Below, piece after piece: positions 23,385 through 34,659 of a stretch of 64,000 nucleotides of DNA. The notes under the pieces are model-generated. The model worked only from the letters and a program-made list of their open reading frames with translations, made no database searches and was not told where the DNA came from. The translations under genes and the position numbers were made by a program. How positions within the stretch are numbered: the stretch's first letter is position 1; the number at the start of each line of letters is the position of its first letter. This stretch comes from Ichthyophis bannanicus (lineage: Eukaryota; Chordata; Amphibia; Gymnophiona; Ichthyophiidae), in contig CM066033.1 in NCBI GenBank assembly GCA_033557465.1, forward strand, positions 1,301,995,022 to 1,302,059,021, in the 5' to 3' direction.

Positions 23385-23448
23385 ATGGGTTTGAACCCAT
23401 GACCTCAGGCTTCACAGGCAGTGAAGTAACCAGTGGGCTACAGCTCTG
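23385..23448 (-). other. tRNA-like module M, element 1
   Basis: Reverse complement has an A box TAGCCCACTGG (23,430-23,440) and a B box GGTTCAAACCC (23,387-23,397), correctly spaced for an internal Pol III promoter. The same module occurs in element 2 at 27,605-27,672. It lacks a credible acceptor stem, so it is not called a tRNA gene. Confidence 0.75.
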
Positions 23449-24760
23449 TAGCTGCTAGCAAACCCCTGGCTGGCTGCAGAAGGACTGCATGTCACCACAC
23501 AAACTGTCTGCTGTGGTTACCAGGATAGGGTTAACCCACCCGTACCCATGATGCCTTGCACATGCAAAGCAGCAGTCGACAGATGGGCACAAGATGGGGT
23601 ATGCACCCCCACAGCACCTCGGCCTGGTAGGGGGAACTGACCGTGTGTGGTACTGGCACAGAGTAGCCACAGACCGTCACAGTGTGCAGGTACTGTGCTC
23701 ACCCTGAGGGTGAAGTGGGGTGCCCAGCACCAGGTCCACAGCACCTTTCATAGCTGAAATATGCTATACTGCTGGTCACCGTCAGTGCTACTGTGTGTGA
23801 TAGGTAGTTCCTGCAGACACACCTAGGTTACATCTATGTCCTTCTGTATTTCTCAGTCATGTCTAGCCCTTATGGGCTATGATGCACCCAGGATAGTGCA
23901 TATCTTGTGTTGGTGCCATGGTCACATGATGTAGCTGAAGAGAGGAAGGAGTGTTTGGACTCATAGGCAGACTATGTACTACCTCCCAACCTGGTTCAGG
24001 GTGGGAAACAGGATTCTCCAACAGATCCACATTCTATCTCCCTACAATGGAGGCAGCAGAGGGGACCAGCAACCCCCATCCTGCTGGGGAACAAACACCC
24101 TACAGGGCAGGCCTGCCAATCTGTACACACCCATAAGGCATCACATGGAAAAAAAATACTACATAGCACTATGGGGGAACCTAGCCATGCTGTGGTCACT
24201 GCTCAGTCAGGGTGAGAGTGACCTCCCAGCAGGACATGCTGTGGCCACCCTGTCCGTGCAGGTGGTGGCCGGGCACTACAATGTCCGAGCCATTGCCCTA
24301 TGCTCTGTACAGATGAATCCAGGCCAGGCCACCCTATCCAGGCTATTCCCAAAGTACCTTGCTCCTCATTATGCACATTGGCAGGCCAATACTGGCAACA
24401 GTGCTAGCAGTGTGGGCTGTGGAGGGTGTTTGCAGCCACCACACACTGGATAGACAGACACACACTCCCCACACCTATGCCAGCATTGTGCAACTATAGA
24501 GGTGTTTGGCAGCCCTGGCCACCGCACCAGTCCTGGGCACAGTGCAGGCATGGCTATGGTACGCAATACTGTTGGGGTCACCCCCAGGGTGGTAAACACT
24601 ATCAGACACAAGACCTGTAGCACACTCCACAGACATCAGAAAGGTTGCTATCATGCAGCTCACTCAGAAAATTGTACTTAACCTCGGAATTGCTATCTGC
24701 CAGTAATCATAGCAACCTTTTGATAGCTGTGTACCGTATTCCCAGGTTTAGGGTGGCATT

Positions 24761-24908
24761 TATTTATTTATTTACAGTCTCTTATATACCGCACTATTCA
24801 GCATCAGCGCGGTTTACATGGAACAAATGCTCATTACAGTTAACATGTATGAGTTTACATATAACAGGGGACAGAAACTTGGCTAACAGGGGAAAACTAT
24901 TTACAGAC
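24761..24908 (-). mobile_element. LINE 3' tail inserted in element 1
   Basis: TTATTTATTTATT, TATACCGCACTA and AGCGCGGTTTACA mark the GCGGT-tail family. Elements 2 (about 29,190) and 6 (about 58,351) show the uninterrupted sequence GGTGGCATT with nothing inserted, so they serve as empty sites. A CAT duplication is visible at both edges. Confidence 0.88.
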
Positions 24909-25389
24909 TGTCATTGCTAAGGTATGCAAGTGCTAGTATTGGGAGATGCACGCAGGGCCCAACATCCTGCCTCTCCAGGAGGCATTGGATAATGGAGCCT
25001 GTGGGTGTGGGTGTGTCTGCCCCTGTTGGCCGCTGCTTTAGGGGAGAGGTTCCCGACTCCAGTCCTGGTGAGCCAGACACTGTTTGGGTTTTTGTGCTGT
25101 CCCTCATGACTATGCATGAGATACATCTGCATATCATGGGGGCGGCGCATAGAAATGCAGCACAGGCATCTTTATTAGAGACAGCATGGAACCTGAATGG
25201 TGTTTGGCCCTCCAGGACTGCATTTGGGAGACTCTGCTCTAGATAATGCGCATGTTTATGGTGTCTGTGCTCTGTAGGGTAAAATGTAGGTGTTTTGGGC
25301 ATGTTTACGTCATCTGCAATAAAGGTTCTATCTGTATTAGCACGTTTTAGTAGTGGGTAAAATATGGGGACTGGGTTGGCAGGAACTAC

Positions 25390-25455
25390 AGCTGGGACTT
25401 GTACCTGTGACCTTTTGCTTCTGAACACACTGGTTGTGTGCACTGCACAACTGTG
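25390..25455 (-). other. tRNA-like module C, element 1
   Basis: Reverse complement reads an A-box-like TTGTGCAGTGC and a decayed B box GGTACAAGTCCC. Homologous modules at 29,668-29,730, 58,828-58,890, 50,996-51,056 and 36,022-36,075 keep better B boxes. Confidence 0.65.
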
Positions 25456-26394
25456 TTGCCACAGAGACAGTGCATTCCCTGGTGATACCATGACTGTTCG
25501 TCAGACAGGGTCTGTCTGTTGCAGTGCATGGCACACACCTACACAGGGCTAGGCCACGGTCTGCTCTGGGCAGCTGCCAGTACCCCCTCCACCACCAGTA
25601 TCCCTCTACCACCATGCTGATATGCCCTTCTGCTGGTGGTGCTGGTGGAGCGAAGTCTCAGGCCATCCAGTGTGCGGGTAGGTGTCTGCTTATGGCGTGG
25701 GTTCTGGGGTAGGGGTGCCTGCATAGCTGTCCACGCTTCCCCCCAGCACCGCATGCCAATGTTCCGTGCCTTTGGGGGTACTATCCCCTGTGACACTGTG
25801 GGAAGCACACTCGTGCCCATGTTGGACCCTCAGCAGTTGCTGTCTGGCTGCTCTACTGTTTCAGCATTCCAATGGGCCAGCTAGGCATCACCCTAGTCCG
25901 CACTGTGGCCCAGCTGCACCGCAGCATGTGCCGCCTGCAGCCCTCTGTGTCCCCTTTTCCAGCATCTGTCCAGTTGCCCGTTCTGACATGCCCACCCTGC
26001 TGTTGTGGAACATGTGCATGCCATAAGAATCCTGGCCAATGGAGTCGGAAACCCTGCTCAGCGCAATTACACTGTGGACTCATTCACCTTGTATGGGGAC
26101 GGAGTATAAACCCTTCCAAAATTCATCTTTTTTTTGGAGCTTTCTTGGGAGTATTTTTTGATGTTTCCCATTGATATCACTATTGGCCAGCTTGGTTATT
26201 TTATTTTTACATTTTCTTCTGTACATTTTCAAAGTTTATTTGCCCTTTTGTTCCGTGCACATGTATCACACTTATCACTTTTTGTAGGTTTCCCTGGTTT
26301 TGCTGTACATTGCTGACGGAAATGGTTTATTTTCCCTTTAAATCAGCTCTAACACCAGGGTTTCACTGGCATTAGTTTTGAGCCTCGGATTTCA

Positions 26395-26645
26395 CAGCAT
26401 TAGTGTGCGGGGAGCCTCTCCCCTCCCACTCTCCACCCATTGACCCCTTCTCTCCGCCCCTGGGGAGCGTTCCTCCGCCCTCCGGGAGCCTTTCTCCACC
26501 TTCAGTGCTCGTTTGCACCTCTGCACGCGTTATCGCGCGCTAAGGTACCTGTGCACCCGATAAAGCTCCATTATTGCGCGATAAGGTACCTTATCGCGCG
26601 ATAACATTGCAGAGCGCACATTAAGACGGTTTAGTAAACATACCC
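26395..26645 (-). promoter_or_regulatory. GC-box region and right end, element 1
   Basis: GC-box-like words (CTCCGCCCCT, CCTCCGCCCT) on the minus strand lie inside the right terminus, followed by a CpG-rich palindromic stretch TTATCGCGCGATAA. The equivalent region is conserved in all five large elements. It could be a Pol II promoter firing toward the left end; no TATA box is obvious. Confidence 0.5.
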
Positions 26646-26960
26646 TTAATCTCTTCTGCCAGAACTCCAGGTCATGTCTCTCCTCTCCTTCCTCAGTGTC
26701 ACACATCATCATGAAATATTCAGGGCAGCCCCCAGGTTCACCTTCTTAGGGGTATGTTTACTAAACTGCATTAGTGCAATTTGCGTTAGGAGCCGCGTTA
26801 GTGGAAGGAAAGCCAAAAAAGGACATGGGCGGTACATCGTAACCGATAATGCACAGTTGTGCACGGTATTGCGCACCGCGCAGCAGCGATCGCTACAGCG
26901 CGCGCGCTACTGCGCGCAAGCTTAAGACAGCACGCAGACACCCAAATACAGAAGCAGAGC

Positions 26961-27020
26961 TGTAGCACAATGGTTACTACACAGACTGATGGTACAAGGG
27001 TCATGGGTTCGATTCCCCAG
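26961..27020 (+). other. tRNA-like module A, element 2
   Basis: A box TAGCACAATGG at 26,963-26,973 and B box GGTTCGATTCC at 27,006-27,016 both match Pol III consensus, 32 bases apart. No T-run terminator follows closely and an acceptor stem cannot be paired convincingly. This is the best preserved of the modules. Confidence 0.85.
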
Positions 27021-27339
27021 TGTGCCTAATGAATAAGGCTGGCTGAGGTGTCATGTGTAACCCTTTAAAGGCCTACTATAATATTTTAATCCACATTCTG
27101 CAGCCGGGTTAATGTTTGCACATGTCAGGAAAATTGTACCAGTCGTACCCAATATGTTCCAATAGTGACGTTCCCTCTGGCATGGTCATGTATTATATAC
27201 CATTTGAGAGGAATATATAGGCAGAAGATGAGATCCCGAAAGTACTGGGCTTGGCCTGGAAAGGGTTAAGTAGTGGGCTGTGAGGAAGTTTAGTTGTACC
27301 TGAATAGTGCTGCCAGCAAACACACCCTCACAGTGGCAT

Positions 27340-27535
27340 AACCTAAGGTGTCACATAAGGCATCCCAGAGGGCACTCCATAGGGCACATTATAAAGTGCG
27401 CTGTCTGCCAAGGCACCCTATAATGTCCCCTATAGGACACCATATAAAGCACCTTATAAGGCGCTGTATAGGGCGCCGTATAAAGCGCCCTATAGGGCGC
27501 CCTATGAGCCACCCTAAGGGGACAGTACCCTGAGG
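27340..27535. repeat. Self-complementary CCTTATAAGG tract, element 2
   Basis: A run of short palindromic words: CACCTTATAAGGCGC, TATAGGGCGCC, TATAAAGCGCC and similar, with a period near 10-12 bases. The same design appears at 20,931, 56,660 and, in different sequence, at 47,343. Confidence 0.8.
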
Positions 27536-27604
27536 GTGGTCCTGCTGGCAGAACTAATATACAATAAAAATAGACAATGCCTAAGACAGCCCTATTGATG
27601 AACC

Positions 27605-27672
27605 CCACTGTGGGTTCTGAACCCATGTCTTCTGGCTCCACAGGCAGTGAAGTAACCAGTGGGCTAGAGCTG
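27605..27672 (-). other. tRNA-like module M, element 2
   Basis: Reverse complement starts CTCTAGCCCACTGGTTACTT, with A box TAGCCCACTGG; the B box is decayed by an extra base (GGGTTCAGAACCC). Homologous to 23,385-23,448. Confidence 0.65.
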
Positions 27673-29667
27673 CTAACAAACAACTGGCTGGCTACAGAAG
27701 GACTGCATGGCACCACACCCACATTCTGCTGTGGCTACCAGGATAGGGGTAACCCACCCGTACCCATGATGCACTGCACATGCAAATCAGCAGTCAAGAG
27801 ATGGGCACAAGATTGGGTATGCACCCCCACAGCACCTCGGCCTTGTAGGGGGAACAGACCGTGTGTGGCACTGCCACAGAGTAGCCACAGACAGTCACAT
27901 TGTGCGGGTACAGTGCTCACCCTGAGGTTGAGGTGGGGCGCCCAGCACCAGTTCCACAGCACCTTTCATGGCTGAAATACGCCATGCTGCAGGTCCCCAT
28001 CAGTGTGTGATAGGTAGGTCCGTTAGACACACCTAGGCTACAGCTGTGTCCTGCTGTATGTCCCAGTCATGTCTAGTCCCTATGGGTGCTGTTGCAACCA
28101 GACCAGTGCATATCCTGTGTTGGTGCCATCATTACCTGCTGTAGGTGAAGGGGGGGTGGTGTATGGACCCATAGGCAGATTATGTACCACCACACAACCC
28201 ACCCTCTGGGGTCAGGGGGAAACAGGATCACCCACCAATAGATCCGCAGTCTACCTCCCTGCAACAGCAGTCCTGCTGGGGAACAGACAGAGCAGCACAC
28301 ATCCATAACACAATAGCAGACAGATGGTAGGGCTGGAAATGCTCAGCTGCCCACCCACCAACCCACCATTATCTGACATTCTCCAGCAGCAAGCCTCCAG
28401 CCGCTGCACCCTGCAAGGTGTTCCAGCAAGACAGCATACTAGCTGCAGGCAGTCCGCCAGCTAGTCCATAGTGCATGGTCCTGGAGAAGATACATGTACC
28501 CGGAACGGGGATGTCAGCATACACACCAAGCAAATAAGTCAGTGATTTGGCCCCAAAAGGAAACCCATATATATCACATGAGAGAAATGCTATATAGCAC
28601 TATGGGGGAACCTAGCCATGCCGTGGTCACTGCTCAGTCAGGGTGAGAGTGATCTCCCAGCAGGACATGCTGTGGCCACTCTGTCCGTGCAGGTGGTACC
28701 GGGCACTACAATGTCCGAGCTATTGCCCTATGCCCTGCGCAGATGCGGCAAGGCCAGGCCACCCTATCCAGGCTATTTCCACGGTACCTTGCTCCTCATT
28801 ATGCACATTGGCAGGCCAATACCGGGAACAGTGCTAGCAGTGTGGGCTGTGGAGGGTGTTGGAAGCCACCACACACTGGATAGACAGACACGCACTCCCC
28901 ACACCTATGCCAGCATTGTGCAACTATAGAGGTGTTGGGCAGCCCAGGCCACCACACCAGTCCTGGGCACAGTGCAGGCATGGCTATGGTACGCAATACT
29001 GTAGGAGTCACTCCCCAGGTTGGTAAACACTGTCAGACACAGGACCTGTAGCACACTCCACAGACATCAGAAAGGTTGCTATGATGCAGCCCACTCAGGA
29101 AATTGTACCTAACCTAGGAATTGCTATCTGCCAGTAGTGATAGCAACCTTTTGATAGATGTGTACCATATTCCCAGTTTTAGGGTGGCATTACTACAGTA
29201 TGCATGTGCTAGTATTCGGAGATGCACGCAGAGCCCAAAGTCCTGCCTCTCCAGGAGGCTGTGGATAATGGGGCCTGTGGGTGCGGGTGTGTCTTCCCCT
29301 GTTGGCTGCTGCTTTACGGCAGAGGTTCCCAACTCCATTCCTGCGGTGCCAAACACTGTTCGGGTTTTCATGCTGCCCCTCATGAATATGCATGAGATAC
29401 ATCTGCATACCATGGGGGTGGCGCATAGAAATGCAGCACAGGCATCTTCATCAGAGGCAGCATGGAACCGGAATGGTGTTTGGCCCTCCAGGACTGCATT
29501 TGGGAGGCTCTACTCTAGGTAATGTGCATGTTTATGGTGTCTGTGCTCTGTAGGGTAAAATGTGGGTGTTTTGGGCATGTTTACGTCATCTGCAAGAATG
29601 GTTCTGTCTGTATTAGCACATTATAGTAGTGGGTAAAATATGAGAACTGGGTTGGCGGAAACCACAG

Positions 29668-29730
29668 CTGGGACTTGAACCTGTGACCTTCTGCTTCTGA
29701 ATACACTGGTTCTGTGCACTGCACCACCAT
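29668..29730 (-). other. tRNA-like module C, element 2
   Basis: Reverse complement has TGGTGCAGTGC (29,716-29,726) and GGTTCAAGTCC (29,671-29,681). The spacing is that of a type 2 Pol III promoter. Conserved in all five large elements. Confidence 0.8.
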
Positions 29731-30717
29731 GTTCTCACAGAGATGGTGCATTCCCTGGTGCTACCATGACTGTTGGTCAGACAGGGCCTGTCTGCTGCAG
29801 TGCACGGCACCCACCTACACAGGGCTAGGCCACGGTCTGCTGTGGGCAGCTGCCACTGCCCCCTCCACCACCAGTATCCCTCAGCCACCATGCTGACATG
29901 CCCTTCTGCTGGTGGAGCTGGTGGTACGCAGTCTCAGGCCATCCTGTATGTGGGTAGGCGGCTGCCTATGGTGCGGGTTCTGGGGTAGGGGTGCCTGCAT
30001 ATCTGTCCGCACGTCCCCCAATCACCGCCTGCCACTGTTCTGTGCCCGTGGAGGTACCTGCTGGGTACTATCCCCTGTGACACTGTGATAGACACGCTCA
30101 TGCCCATGTTGGGCCCTCATCAGTTGCTGTCTGGCTGCTGTACAGTTTCAGCATTCCTAGGTGCCACCTAGGCATCTGCCTAGTCCGCACTGTGCCCCAG
30201 CTGCACCACAGCATGTGCCGCCTGCAGCCCTCTGTATCCCCTTTTCCAGCATCTGCCCGGTTGCCCGTTCCGACATGCCCGCCCTGATGTTGCGGGACAT
30301 GTGCACGCCATAGGAACCCTGTCCGATGGTGGGGAAATCCCTGAGCAGCGCTATTTCACTCTGGGCCCATGCACCTTGTATGGGGACGGAGTATGGACCC
30401 TTCCACGAATTATATCTGTTCTATGGAGCTTACTCGGGGGGGGGGGGGGGTTTGATGTTTCTCATTGCTACCACTATTGGCCAGCTTGGTTGTTGTTTTT
30501 TTCCAGTTTGTTGGGGTAATTTTCAGTGTTTCTGTGCCCTTTTGTTCTGTGCGCATGTATCACGCTTATCACCTTTTTTTGGTTTCCCTGCCTAGGCTGT
30601 ACATTGCTGACACATAAATGTTTTCTCTCCCCTTTAAAGTGCCTTTACCGGTAGGTTTTCATTCGCGTTGGAATTCAGCTCTGAAATTCAGCGCGTTGGT
30701 GTGAAGGGAGCCTCTCC

Positions 30718-30755
30718 CCGCCCACTCTCCGCCCATTGACCCCTTCTCTCCGCCC
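30718..30755 (-). promoter_or_regulatory. GC-box cluster near the right end, element 2
   Basis: Three CCGCCC words at 30,718, 30,729 and 30,750, which are GGGCGG boxes on the minus strand. The same triple is found in elements 5 and 6 and a pair in element 4. Sp1-type binding is expected of such clusters; a transcript would run leftward through the element. Confidence 0.6.
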
Positions 30756-30943
30756 TCTCTCCACCTTCTGCGGTGTTTTACCGTGCCGCGGAGCATTACG
30801 CTCGTTAACGCGTGATAGCACGCGCTATAGCGCATTTACAATCGTTAATGCGCTATAGCGCGCGCTATAGCACGCTAATGATCGTTAACGTTGTACAACG
30901 CGCGTTATTCATGTTTACCGCAGTTTAGTAAACATACCCCTTA

Positions 30944-31930
30944 GTCTTTATTTTGGTACAGTAGCTCCCAGTCACACTGTTGACTCAGAAGTGCTATTTG
31001 GCAAGTGGAGGTAAGCTGGGTAAGCTGAAGTAGGAAGGGAGGGAAGAAGGAGATGAGAAAGGGTTTGAAAACTAAGGCCATAGAAAGATGGTGGAAGAAT
31101 AGAATTGGATGTTATTCCTTCACAGTTTGTGTTTGCATGTTTTTCACTGTATTTTGTACTTTTATGCTAATTGTAAATTAGGATAAACAGTTTCCTGCTT
31201 GGTTTGTAATCCTTGCTTCTTTAGGTTAATAGATGTATGTGACCCATTCCCTCCAACCTCCTTGAGACCTGCCTAGCTTCATGCCTCTCCCCAAGGTAAA
31301 ACCTTTGACCCCCTTTGGTCAATTGCAGTTCCATCTAGCTTTCTGGGCAATCCCTTGCATGCTTCTCTTTAGTGCTATAATCTCCATCTTGGGAGACAGA
31401 AGCAAAGCTTGATTGCCTCTTCTCCTGTGCCTATCCATGGAATTCCATCATCCTTTCATTCACTCTCATTCTTTCAGCATCCACTTTCTTCCTTCAATAT
31501 CCAATTTTTCCATTCAGCATTCAGCTTCCATCATCCACCCCTGCTACAGTTTCAATATCCAGCCATTCAGCCAATTCCACAATCCACCTTGTCAGCAATA
31601 GTCCAGCTGGTACAGATCATTCACACAGACTTAGCCTGCTACATTTTGACTAGAGCAGTGCTGCCTCTTCTTCATTACAATTATTGCAGTAAGTGCTTTA
31701 ATTTTACTTATTGTAATAAATGGTTAGAAAGTAGGAGACTGGGGCTTTTCCTTGGATGCTGGAGTGGTTTAATTATCTGTGGAACATTGTTCTTGAAATA
31801 CAACATAAAAACAGGACATTGGAACCTAATGTTTCTCATTTTTAGTCCTATTTCCATAGAAATAAGGAGAAGAAGTGATGACATGAAGCTGGAAGAAGTA
31901 TAGGAAATAGTTCATTGAGAGGGCCAGAAT
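30944..31930. other. No gene recognised
   Basis: Host-like sequence without a known family. A pyrimidine-rich stretch at 31,400-31,620 yields an open frame of 164 codons rich in Ser, His, Phe and Pro, made of CATTC- and TTCAATATCCA-like words; I regard it as low complexity rather than coding. Confidence 0.45.
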
Positions 31931-31931
31931 T

Positions 31932-32075
31932 CATAAGAACATAAGATTTGCCATACTGGGTTAGACCAGAGGTCCCTCAAGCCCAGTATTCTCTTTCCAG
32001 CAATGGTTAATACAGATCATACGTACCTGGCAGGATCCCAACAGGTAGACAGATTCCATGCTGCTTATCCCAGGG
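31932..32075 (-). mobile_element. CR1 3' UTR fragment
   Basis: CATAAGAACATAAG and GCCATACTGGGTTAGACC are the reverse complement of the CR1 terminus seen at 11,930-11,966. No coding sequence. Confidence 0.8.
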
Positions 32076-32077
32076 AA

Positions 32078-32395
32078 TTCAAAAAGGCATGGGACAAATG
32101 CAGAGGATCTCTGAGGGAGAAGAGAGGATTGTAGAACTTAGGGGTATGTTTACTAAACTGCGTTAGTTTGATTCGCGTTAGGAGCCGCGTTAGTGGAAGA
32201 AATGCCAAAAAAGGACATGGGCGGTACATCGTTACCGATAACGCGCGTTATGATGCGCTAACGATCGTTAACGTTACATAATGCGCGTTATGTACGATTA
32301 CCGCAGTTTAGTAAACATACCCCTTAATTTTTATGGATGGGAAAACTGGATAGGCTGCCTGGTCTTTATCTGCCATCATTTTCTATGTTTAGATT
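32078..32395 (+). pseudogene. CR1 C-terminal fragment split by a MITE
   Basis: Plus-strand remnant of a CR1 C-terminus: FKKAWDK-like sequence at about 32,080 and WMGKLDRLPGLYLPSFSMF at 32,335-32,393. The 183-bp Harbinger-like MITE is inserted between them with a TTA duplication. Confidence 0.8.
32141..32323. mobile_element. Harbinger-like MITE (183 bp)
   Basis: Inverted ends GGGGTATGTTTACTAAAC and GTTTAGTAAACATACCCC, TTA duplication at 32,138-32,140 and 32,324-32,326. The interior is only the subterminal sequence of the large elements: a conserved stretch with GGAGCCGCGTTAG and GGACATGGGCGGTACATCG, then CpG-rich palindromes such as AACGATCGTTAACGTT. It is an internal-deletion derivative that keeps both ends. 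Confidence 0.95.
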
Positions 32396-32725
32396 TAATC
32401 ATGTTGTGATCATTATCGCCAAATGGCCCCAACACCTTTATTTCTTACACCGGATCCTGTATTCCACTAAGGACTAGGTCAAAAATAGCTCTCCCTCATG
32501 TTGATTGCTGAACCAGATGCTCCATGAAGCAGTCATTCTTTTCATCTAGAAACGTTATAGCTCTAGCACTGGGTGATACTGACCCAGTCGATACCGGGGC
32601 AATTGAAACCACCCATTACTACTGTGTCGCCAATTTTGTTAGCTTCCCTCATCCATCTGTTCATTCCGGCCATGTGGATAGTAGTGCACCCCCATTACTA
32701 TTCCCTTCCCATTAAATTCCTATCC
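32395..32725 (-). pseudogene. CR1 endonuclease fragment
   Basis: The minus strand encodes GDTVVMGGFNCPGIDWVS followed by the C-terminal endonuclease motif DNDHNMI at about 32,400-32,430. In CR1 endonucleases these are GDFN and SDHNMI, so the metal-binding Asp of the first motif is changed to Gly. Stops are present. It corresponds to the region upstream of the CR1 RT at 8,525. Confidence 0.85.
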
Positions 32726-32859
32726 ATAAATATTCTACAGTTAGAGCCAGTACAAGGGTATGAGGCAGCCTATGTGCAGCTCATTCCTAGTGCCACCCTG
32801 CTCCTGCCATTGCGCTTCTGCCTCCTCTGATTCCGGTTCTGATGTAACCTAGACTTCTT

Positions 32860-34460
32860 CGAATGGGAGCTCGATTTTGGCTGAATTTTCCATGTAAATG
32901 TGTTATTAAATTAAGGGGAGTTAAATATATATTTTTTAACCACAATTCACTATCTTTTTGGTTAGTCATGAGTCATCTTGAGAAGTAACTTCCTCCCCGT
33001 ACCCTCTGCAGACATTCAGGGCAAAGGTTAATGCACTCAGATAATTTGGTATCTTGCAGATCCGTCACTTAGTTACTTGAATAATTTTGTTTCCTGTATT
33101 TGAGAACTATACAGTAGTTTATCTCTTATACTGCTTTTTCCTTTGATTTATTGTCAGAGACTGTTTGTTTTAGGGCCTCTTTTATTAAGATGTAGCTCAA
33201 GTTATCTGCTGCATAGCCCATTTTATTCTTATGGGCTGTGTGACAGATAGCTTTGCTATTTTCCGTGCAAGATGTACATGCTTGTTCTTCTTTATGTAAA
33301 ATTCTTTTAAATATAATTTTTGTTTTAAAGAAAGCAGTCCATATGTATGCAATAGATTTGCATACACTGGATCTCCAAGGTAAGTAAATATATTGCACGC
33401 ATATTCTTTGTAGATATCCTGAAAACCCAACTGGCTGTGGGTCACTAGAAGGGGTCTGGGATCCATCAATCCAGACTAATAGTTCCCATCCCTGTCCCGG
33501 AGGCACGCTTAACTGCTCTAGTTTTCATGATATCTGTAATGAATATGCATTACATAGGCTTGCATACAGTGGTTCTCCCTGGTATACAAATCTATCTTAT
33601 CAATATTCATTTGACTTTGCTGTATATCAGTCTGCTTTCATGTACCCCAGGACCGGCTTGAGAAACACTGCTCTAGGCAACTCTTTCAGGGATGCCTAGA
33701 GGACAATTTTGGCCCATTCTGATTTGTTAACTTCCATGTCACTGCAGACTAGTATTTTCCTGTGACCATCATCTCTACAAGTAGCATAATGCTCTATAAT
33801 GAGTGTCCCATCAGATCCCTGTGATCTGCTTTCATGGTTATTAACTTATGCACTCTCTTTAAGAAGGGGGATAAAACGGCTTACAGCATCAATAGAAATC
33901 CATCAGGCTAAAATCGACTGTTTCAATTAAATTTCAGTGCTGAAATGAAAAACGCAATCTGCTCTCCCTGCCTGCCTTTGACATTTTCCTTTGCACCTGT
34001 GCAGAATTCAGAACATGTCAGGCTAGATTGGATGCAGAGGATAGGAGGATTTTCATTGCCTTTCTGGTCACATTTGAGTAAGCTGACATCCTTTTTCTTC
34101 CTGTGCCCTAGAAACGGACTGTAACAAGGGCAGATAATAGAACTGTTTCTTAGCCTTAAAATTAGTCTGCAGGGGCTAGCCCAGTGCCATTCCCATATGG
34201 AGGGCCTAGGCTTGATCCCTAGCTCTGACCCTCCCTTCCCCCAGAAGGTCAGAGCAAGAGATGTTGTGAAGCAATACTGATATGTAACAACTAGGGTTAT
34301 GCATTGGTCAGCGCATATTGGGTGCCTACGTTTATTGTGCTTCCAGATATCTACAGATTAACACAGATGCAGTAGTTAATCTGCACATGCAAAAAAGCCA
34401 TAATGCACATTTCAAGACTAAAATCACACAAGCTTTGTTTAAAATGAACACTAACCAAAT
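32860..34460. other. No gene recognised; hAT-like remnants
   Basis: No protein recognised. 33,400-33,690 has words of the hAT palindrome family seen at 38,459 (GATATCCTGAAAACC, AATGAATATGCAT, CCCCAGGACCGGCTTGAGAA), so it is probably an old relative without definable ends. Confidence 0.45.
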
Positions 34461-34463
34461 AGG

Positions 34464-34659
34464 CAGGGCTGGCCCCAAAGTTGGTTCAAGGTGTTGGTGT
34501 CCTAGGCAAAGTTTAAGCTTTATACTCGCCCCTGGTTGTCAGTAGCTATTATTTAGTTTTGAATGACCTGCACTTTGCTGCAACCCCTCCCACCCACCCC
34601 CTCCAAGAAGCTGCCGCTCTAGGTGATCGTTAGTTTGCCTAATAGTTGGGCCGGCTCTG
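34464..34659. mobile_element. hAT-type nonautonomous element
   Basis: Left end CAGGGCTGGCCCC, right end GGGCCGGCTCTG, inverted to each other. The interior is unrelated to any gene. No 8-bp duplication is visible at the edges, so the assignment rests on the termini and on the better-supported relative at 56,128-56,287. Confidence 0.6.

Larger units (their letters stand above)
20513..26645 (+). mobile_element. Harbinger-like element 1 (6.1 kb, with nested LINEs)
   Basis: Ends are inverted: GGGTATGTTTACTAAACC at the left, GGTTTAGTAAACATACCC at the right. TTAA flanks both sides (20,509-20,512 and 26,646-26,649); with one terminal base lost this could equally be the 3-bp TTA of the other copies. 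Subtracting a LINE (21,056-23,296) and a LINE tail (24,761-24,908) leaves about 3.7 kb, colinear with elements 2 and 6. The interior holds three tRNA-like modules and no transposase that I recognise. Very similar termini occur in frog Harbinger MITEs as I remember them, and the 3-bp TWA duplication of sister copies fits PIF/Harbinger. Confidence 0.85.
26749..30940 (+). mobile_element. Harbinger-like element 2 (4.2 kb)
   Basis: Inverted ends GGGGTATGTTTACTAAAC and GTTTAGTAAACATACCCC, flanked by TTA (26,746-26,748 and 30,941-30,943). It has no later insertion that I recognise, so it shows the whole interior: subterminal palindromes, module A (26,961), the CCTTATAAGG tract, module M (27,605), about 1.9 kb of non-coding-looking sequence, module C (29,668), GC boxes (30,718-30,755) and terminal palindromes. 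Minus-strand frames of 60-120 codons exist but none resembles a DDE transposase or a Myb-like protein. It is called nonautonomous on that basis. Confidence 0.88.

Noticed and set aside
24901..25491. 196-codon minus-strand frame in element 1, partly shared with 58,598-58,879
   Set aside because: It runs through tRNA-like module C, is broken in sister copies and resembles no transposase; treated as chance.
26961..27020. Functional tRNA gene
   Set aside because: A and B boxes are good, but I could not pair an acceptor stem, and related degenerate copies recur inside transposons.
31409..31903. 164-codon frame rich in His, Ser, Phe and Pro
   Set aside because: Built on a pyrimidine-rich low-complexity stretch; no domain, and an overlapping frame of similar composition is also open.
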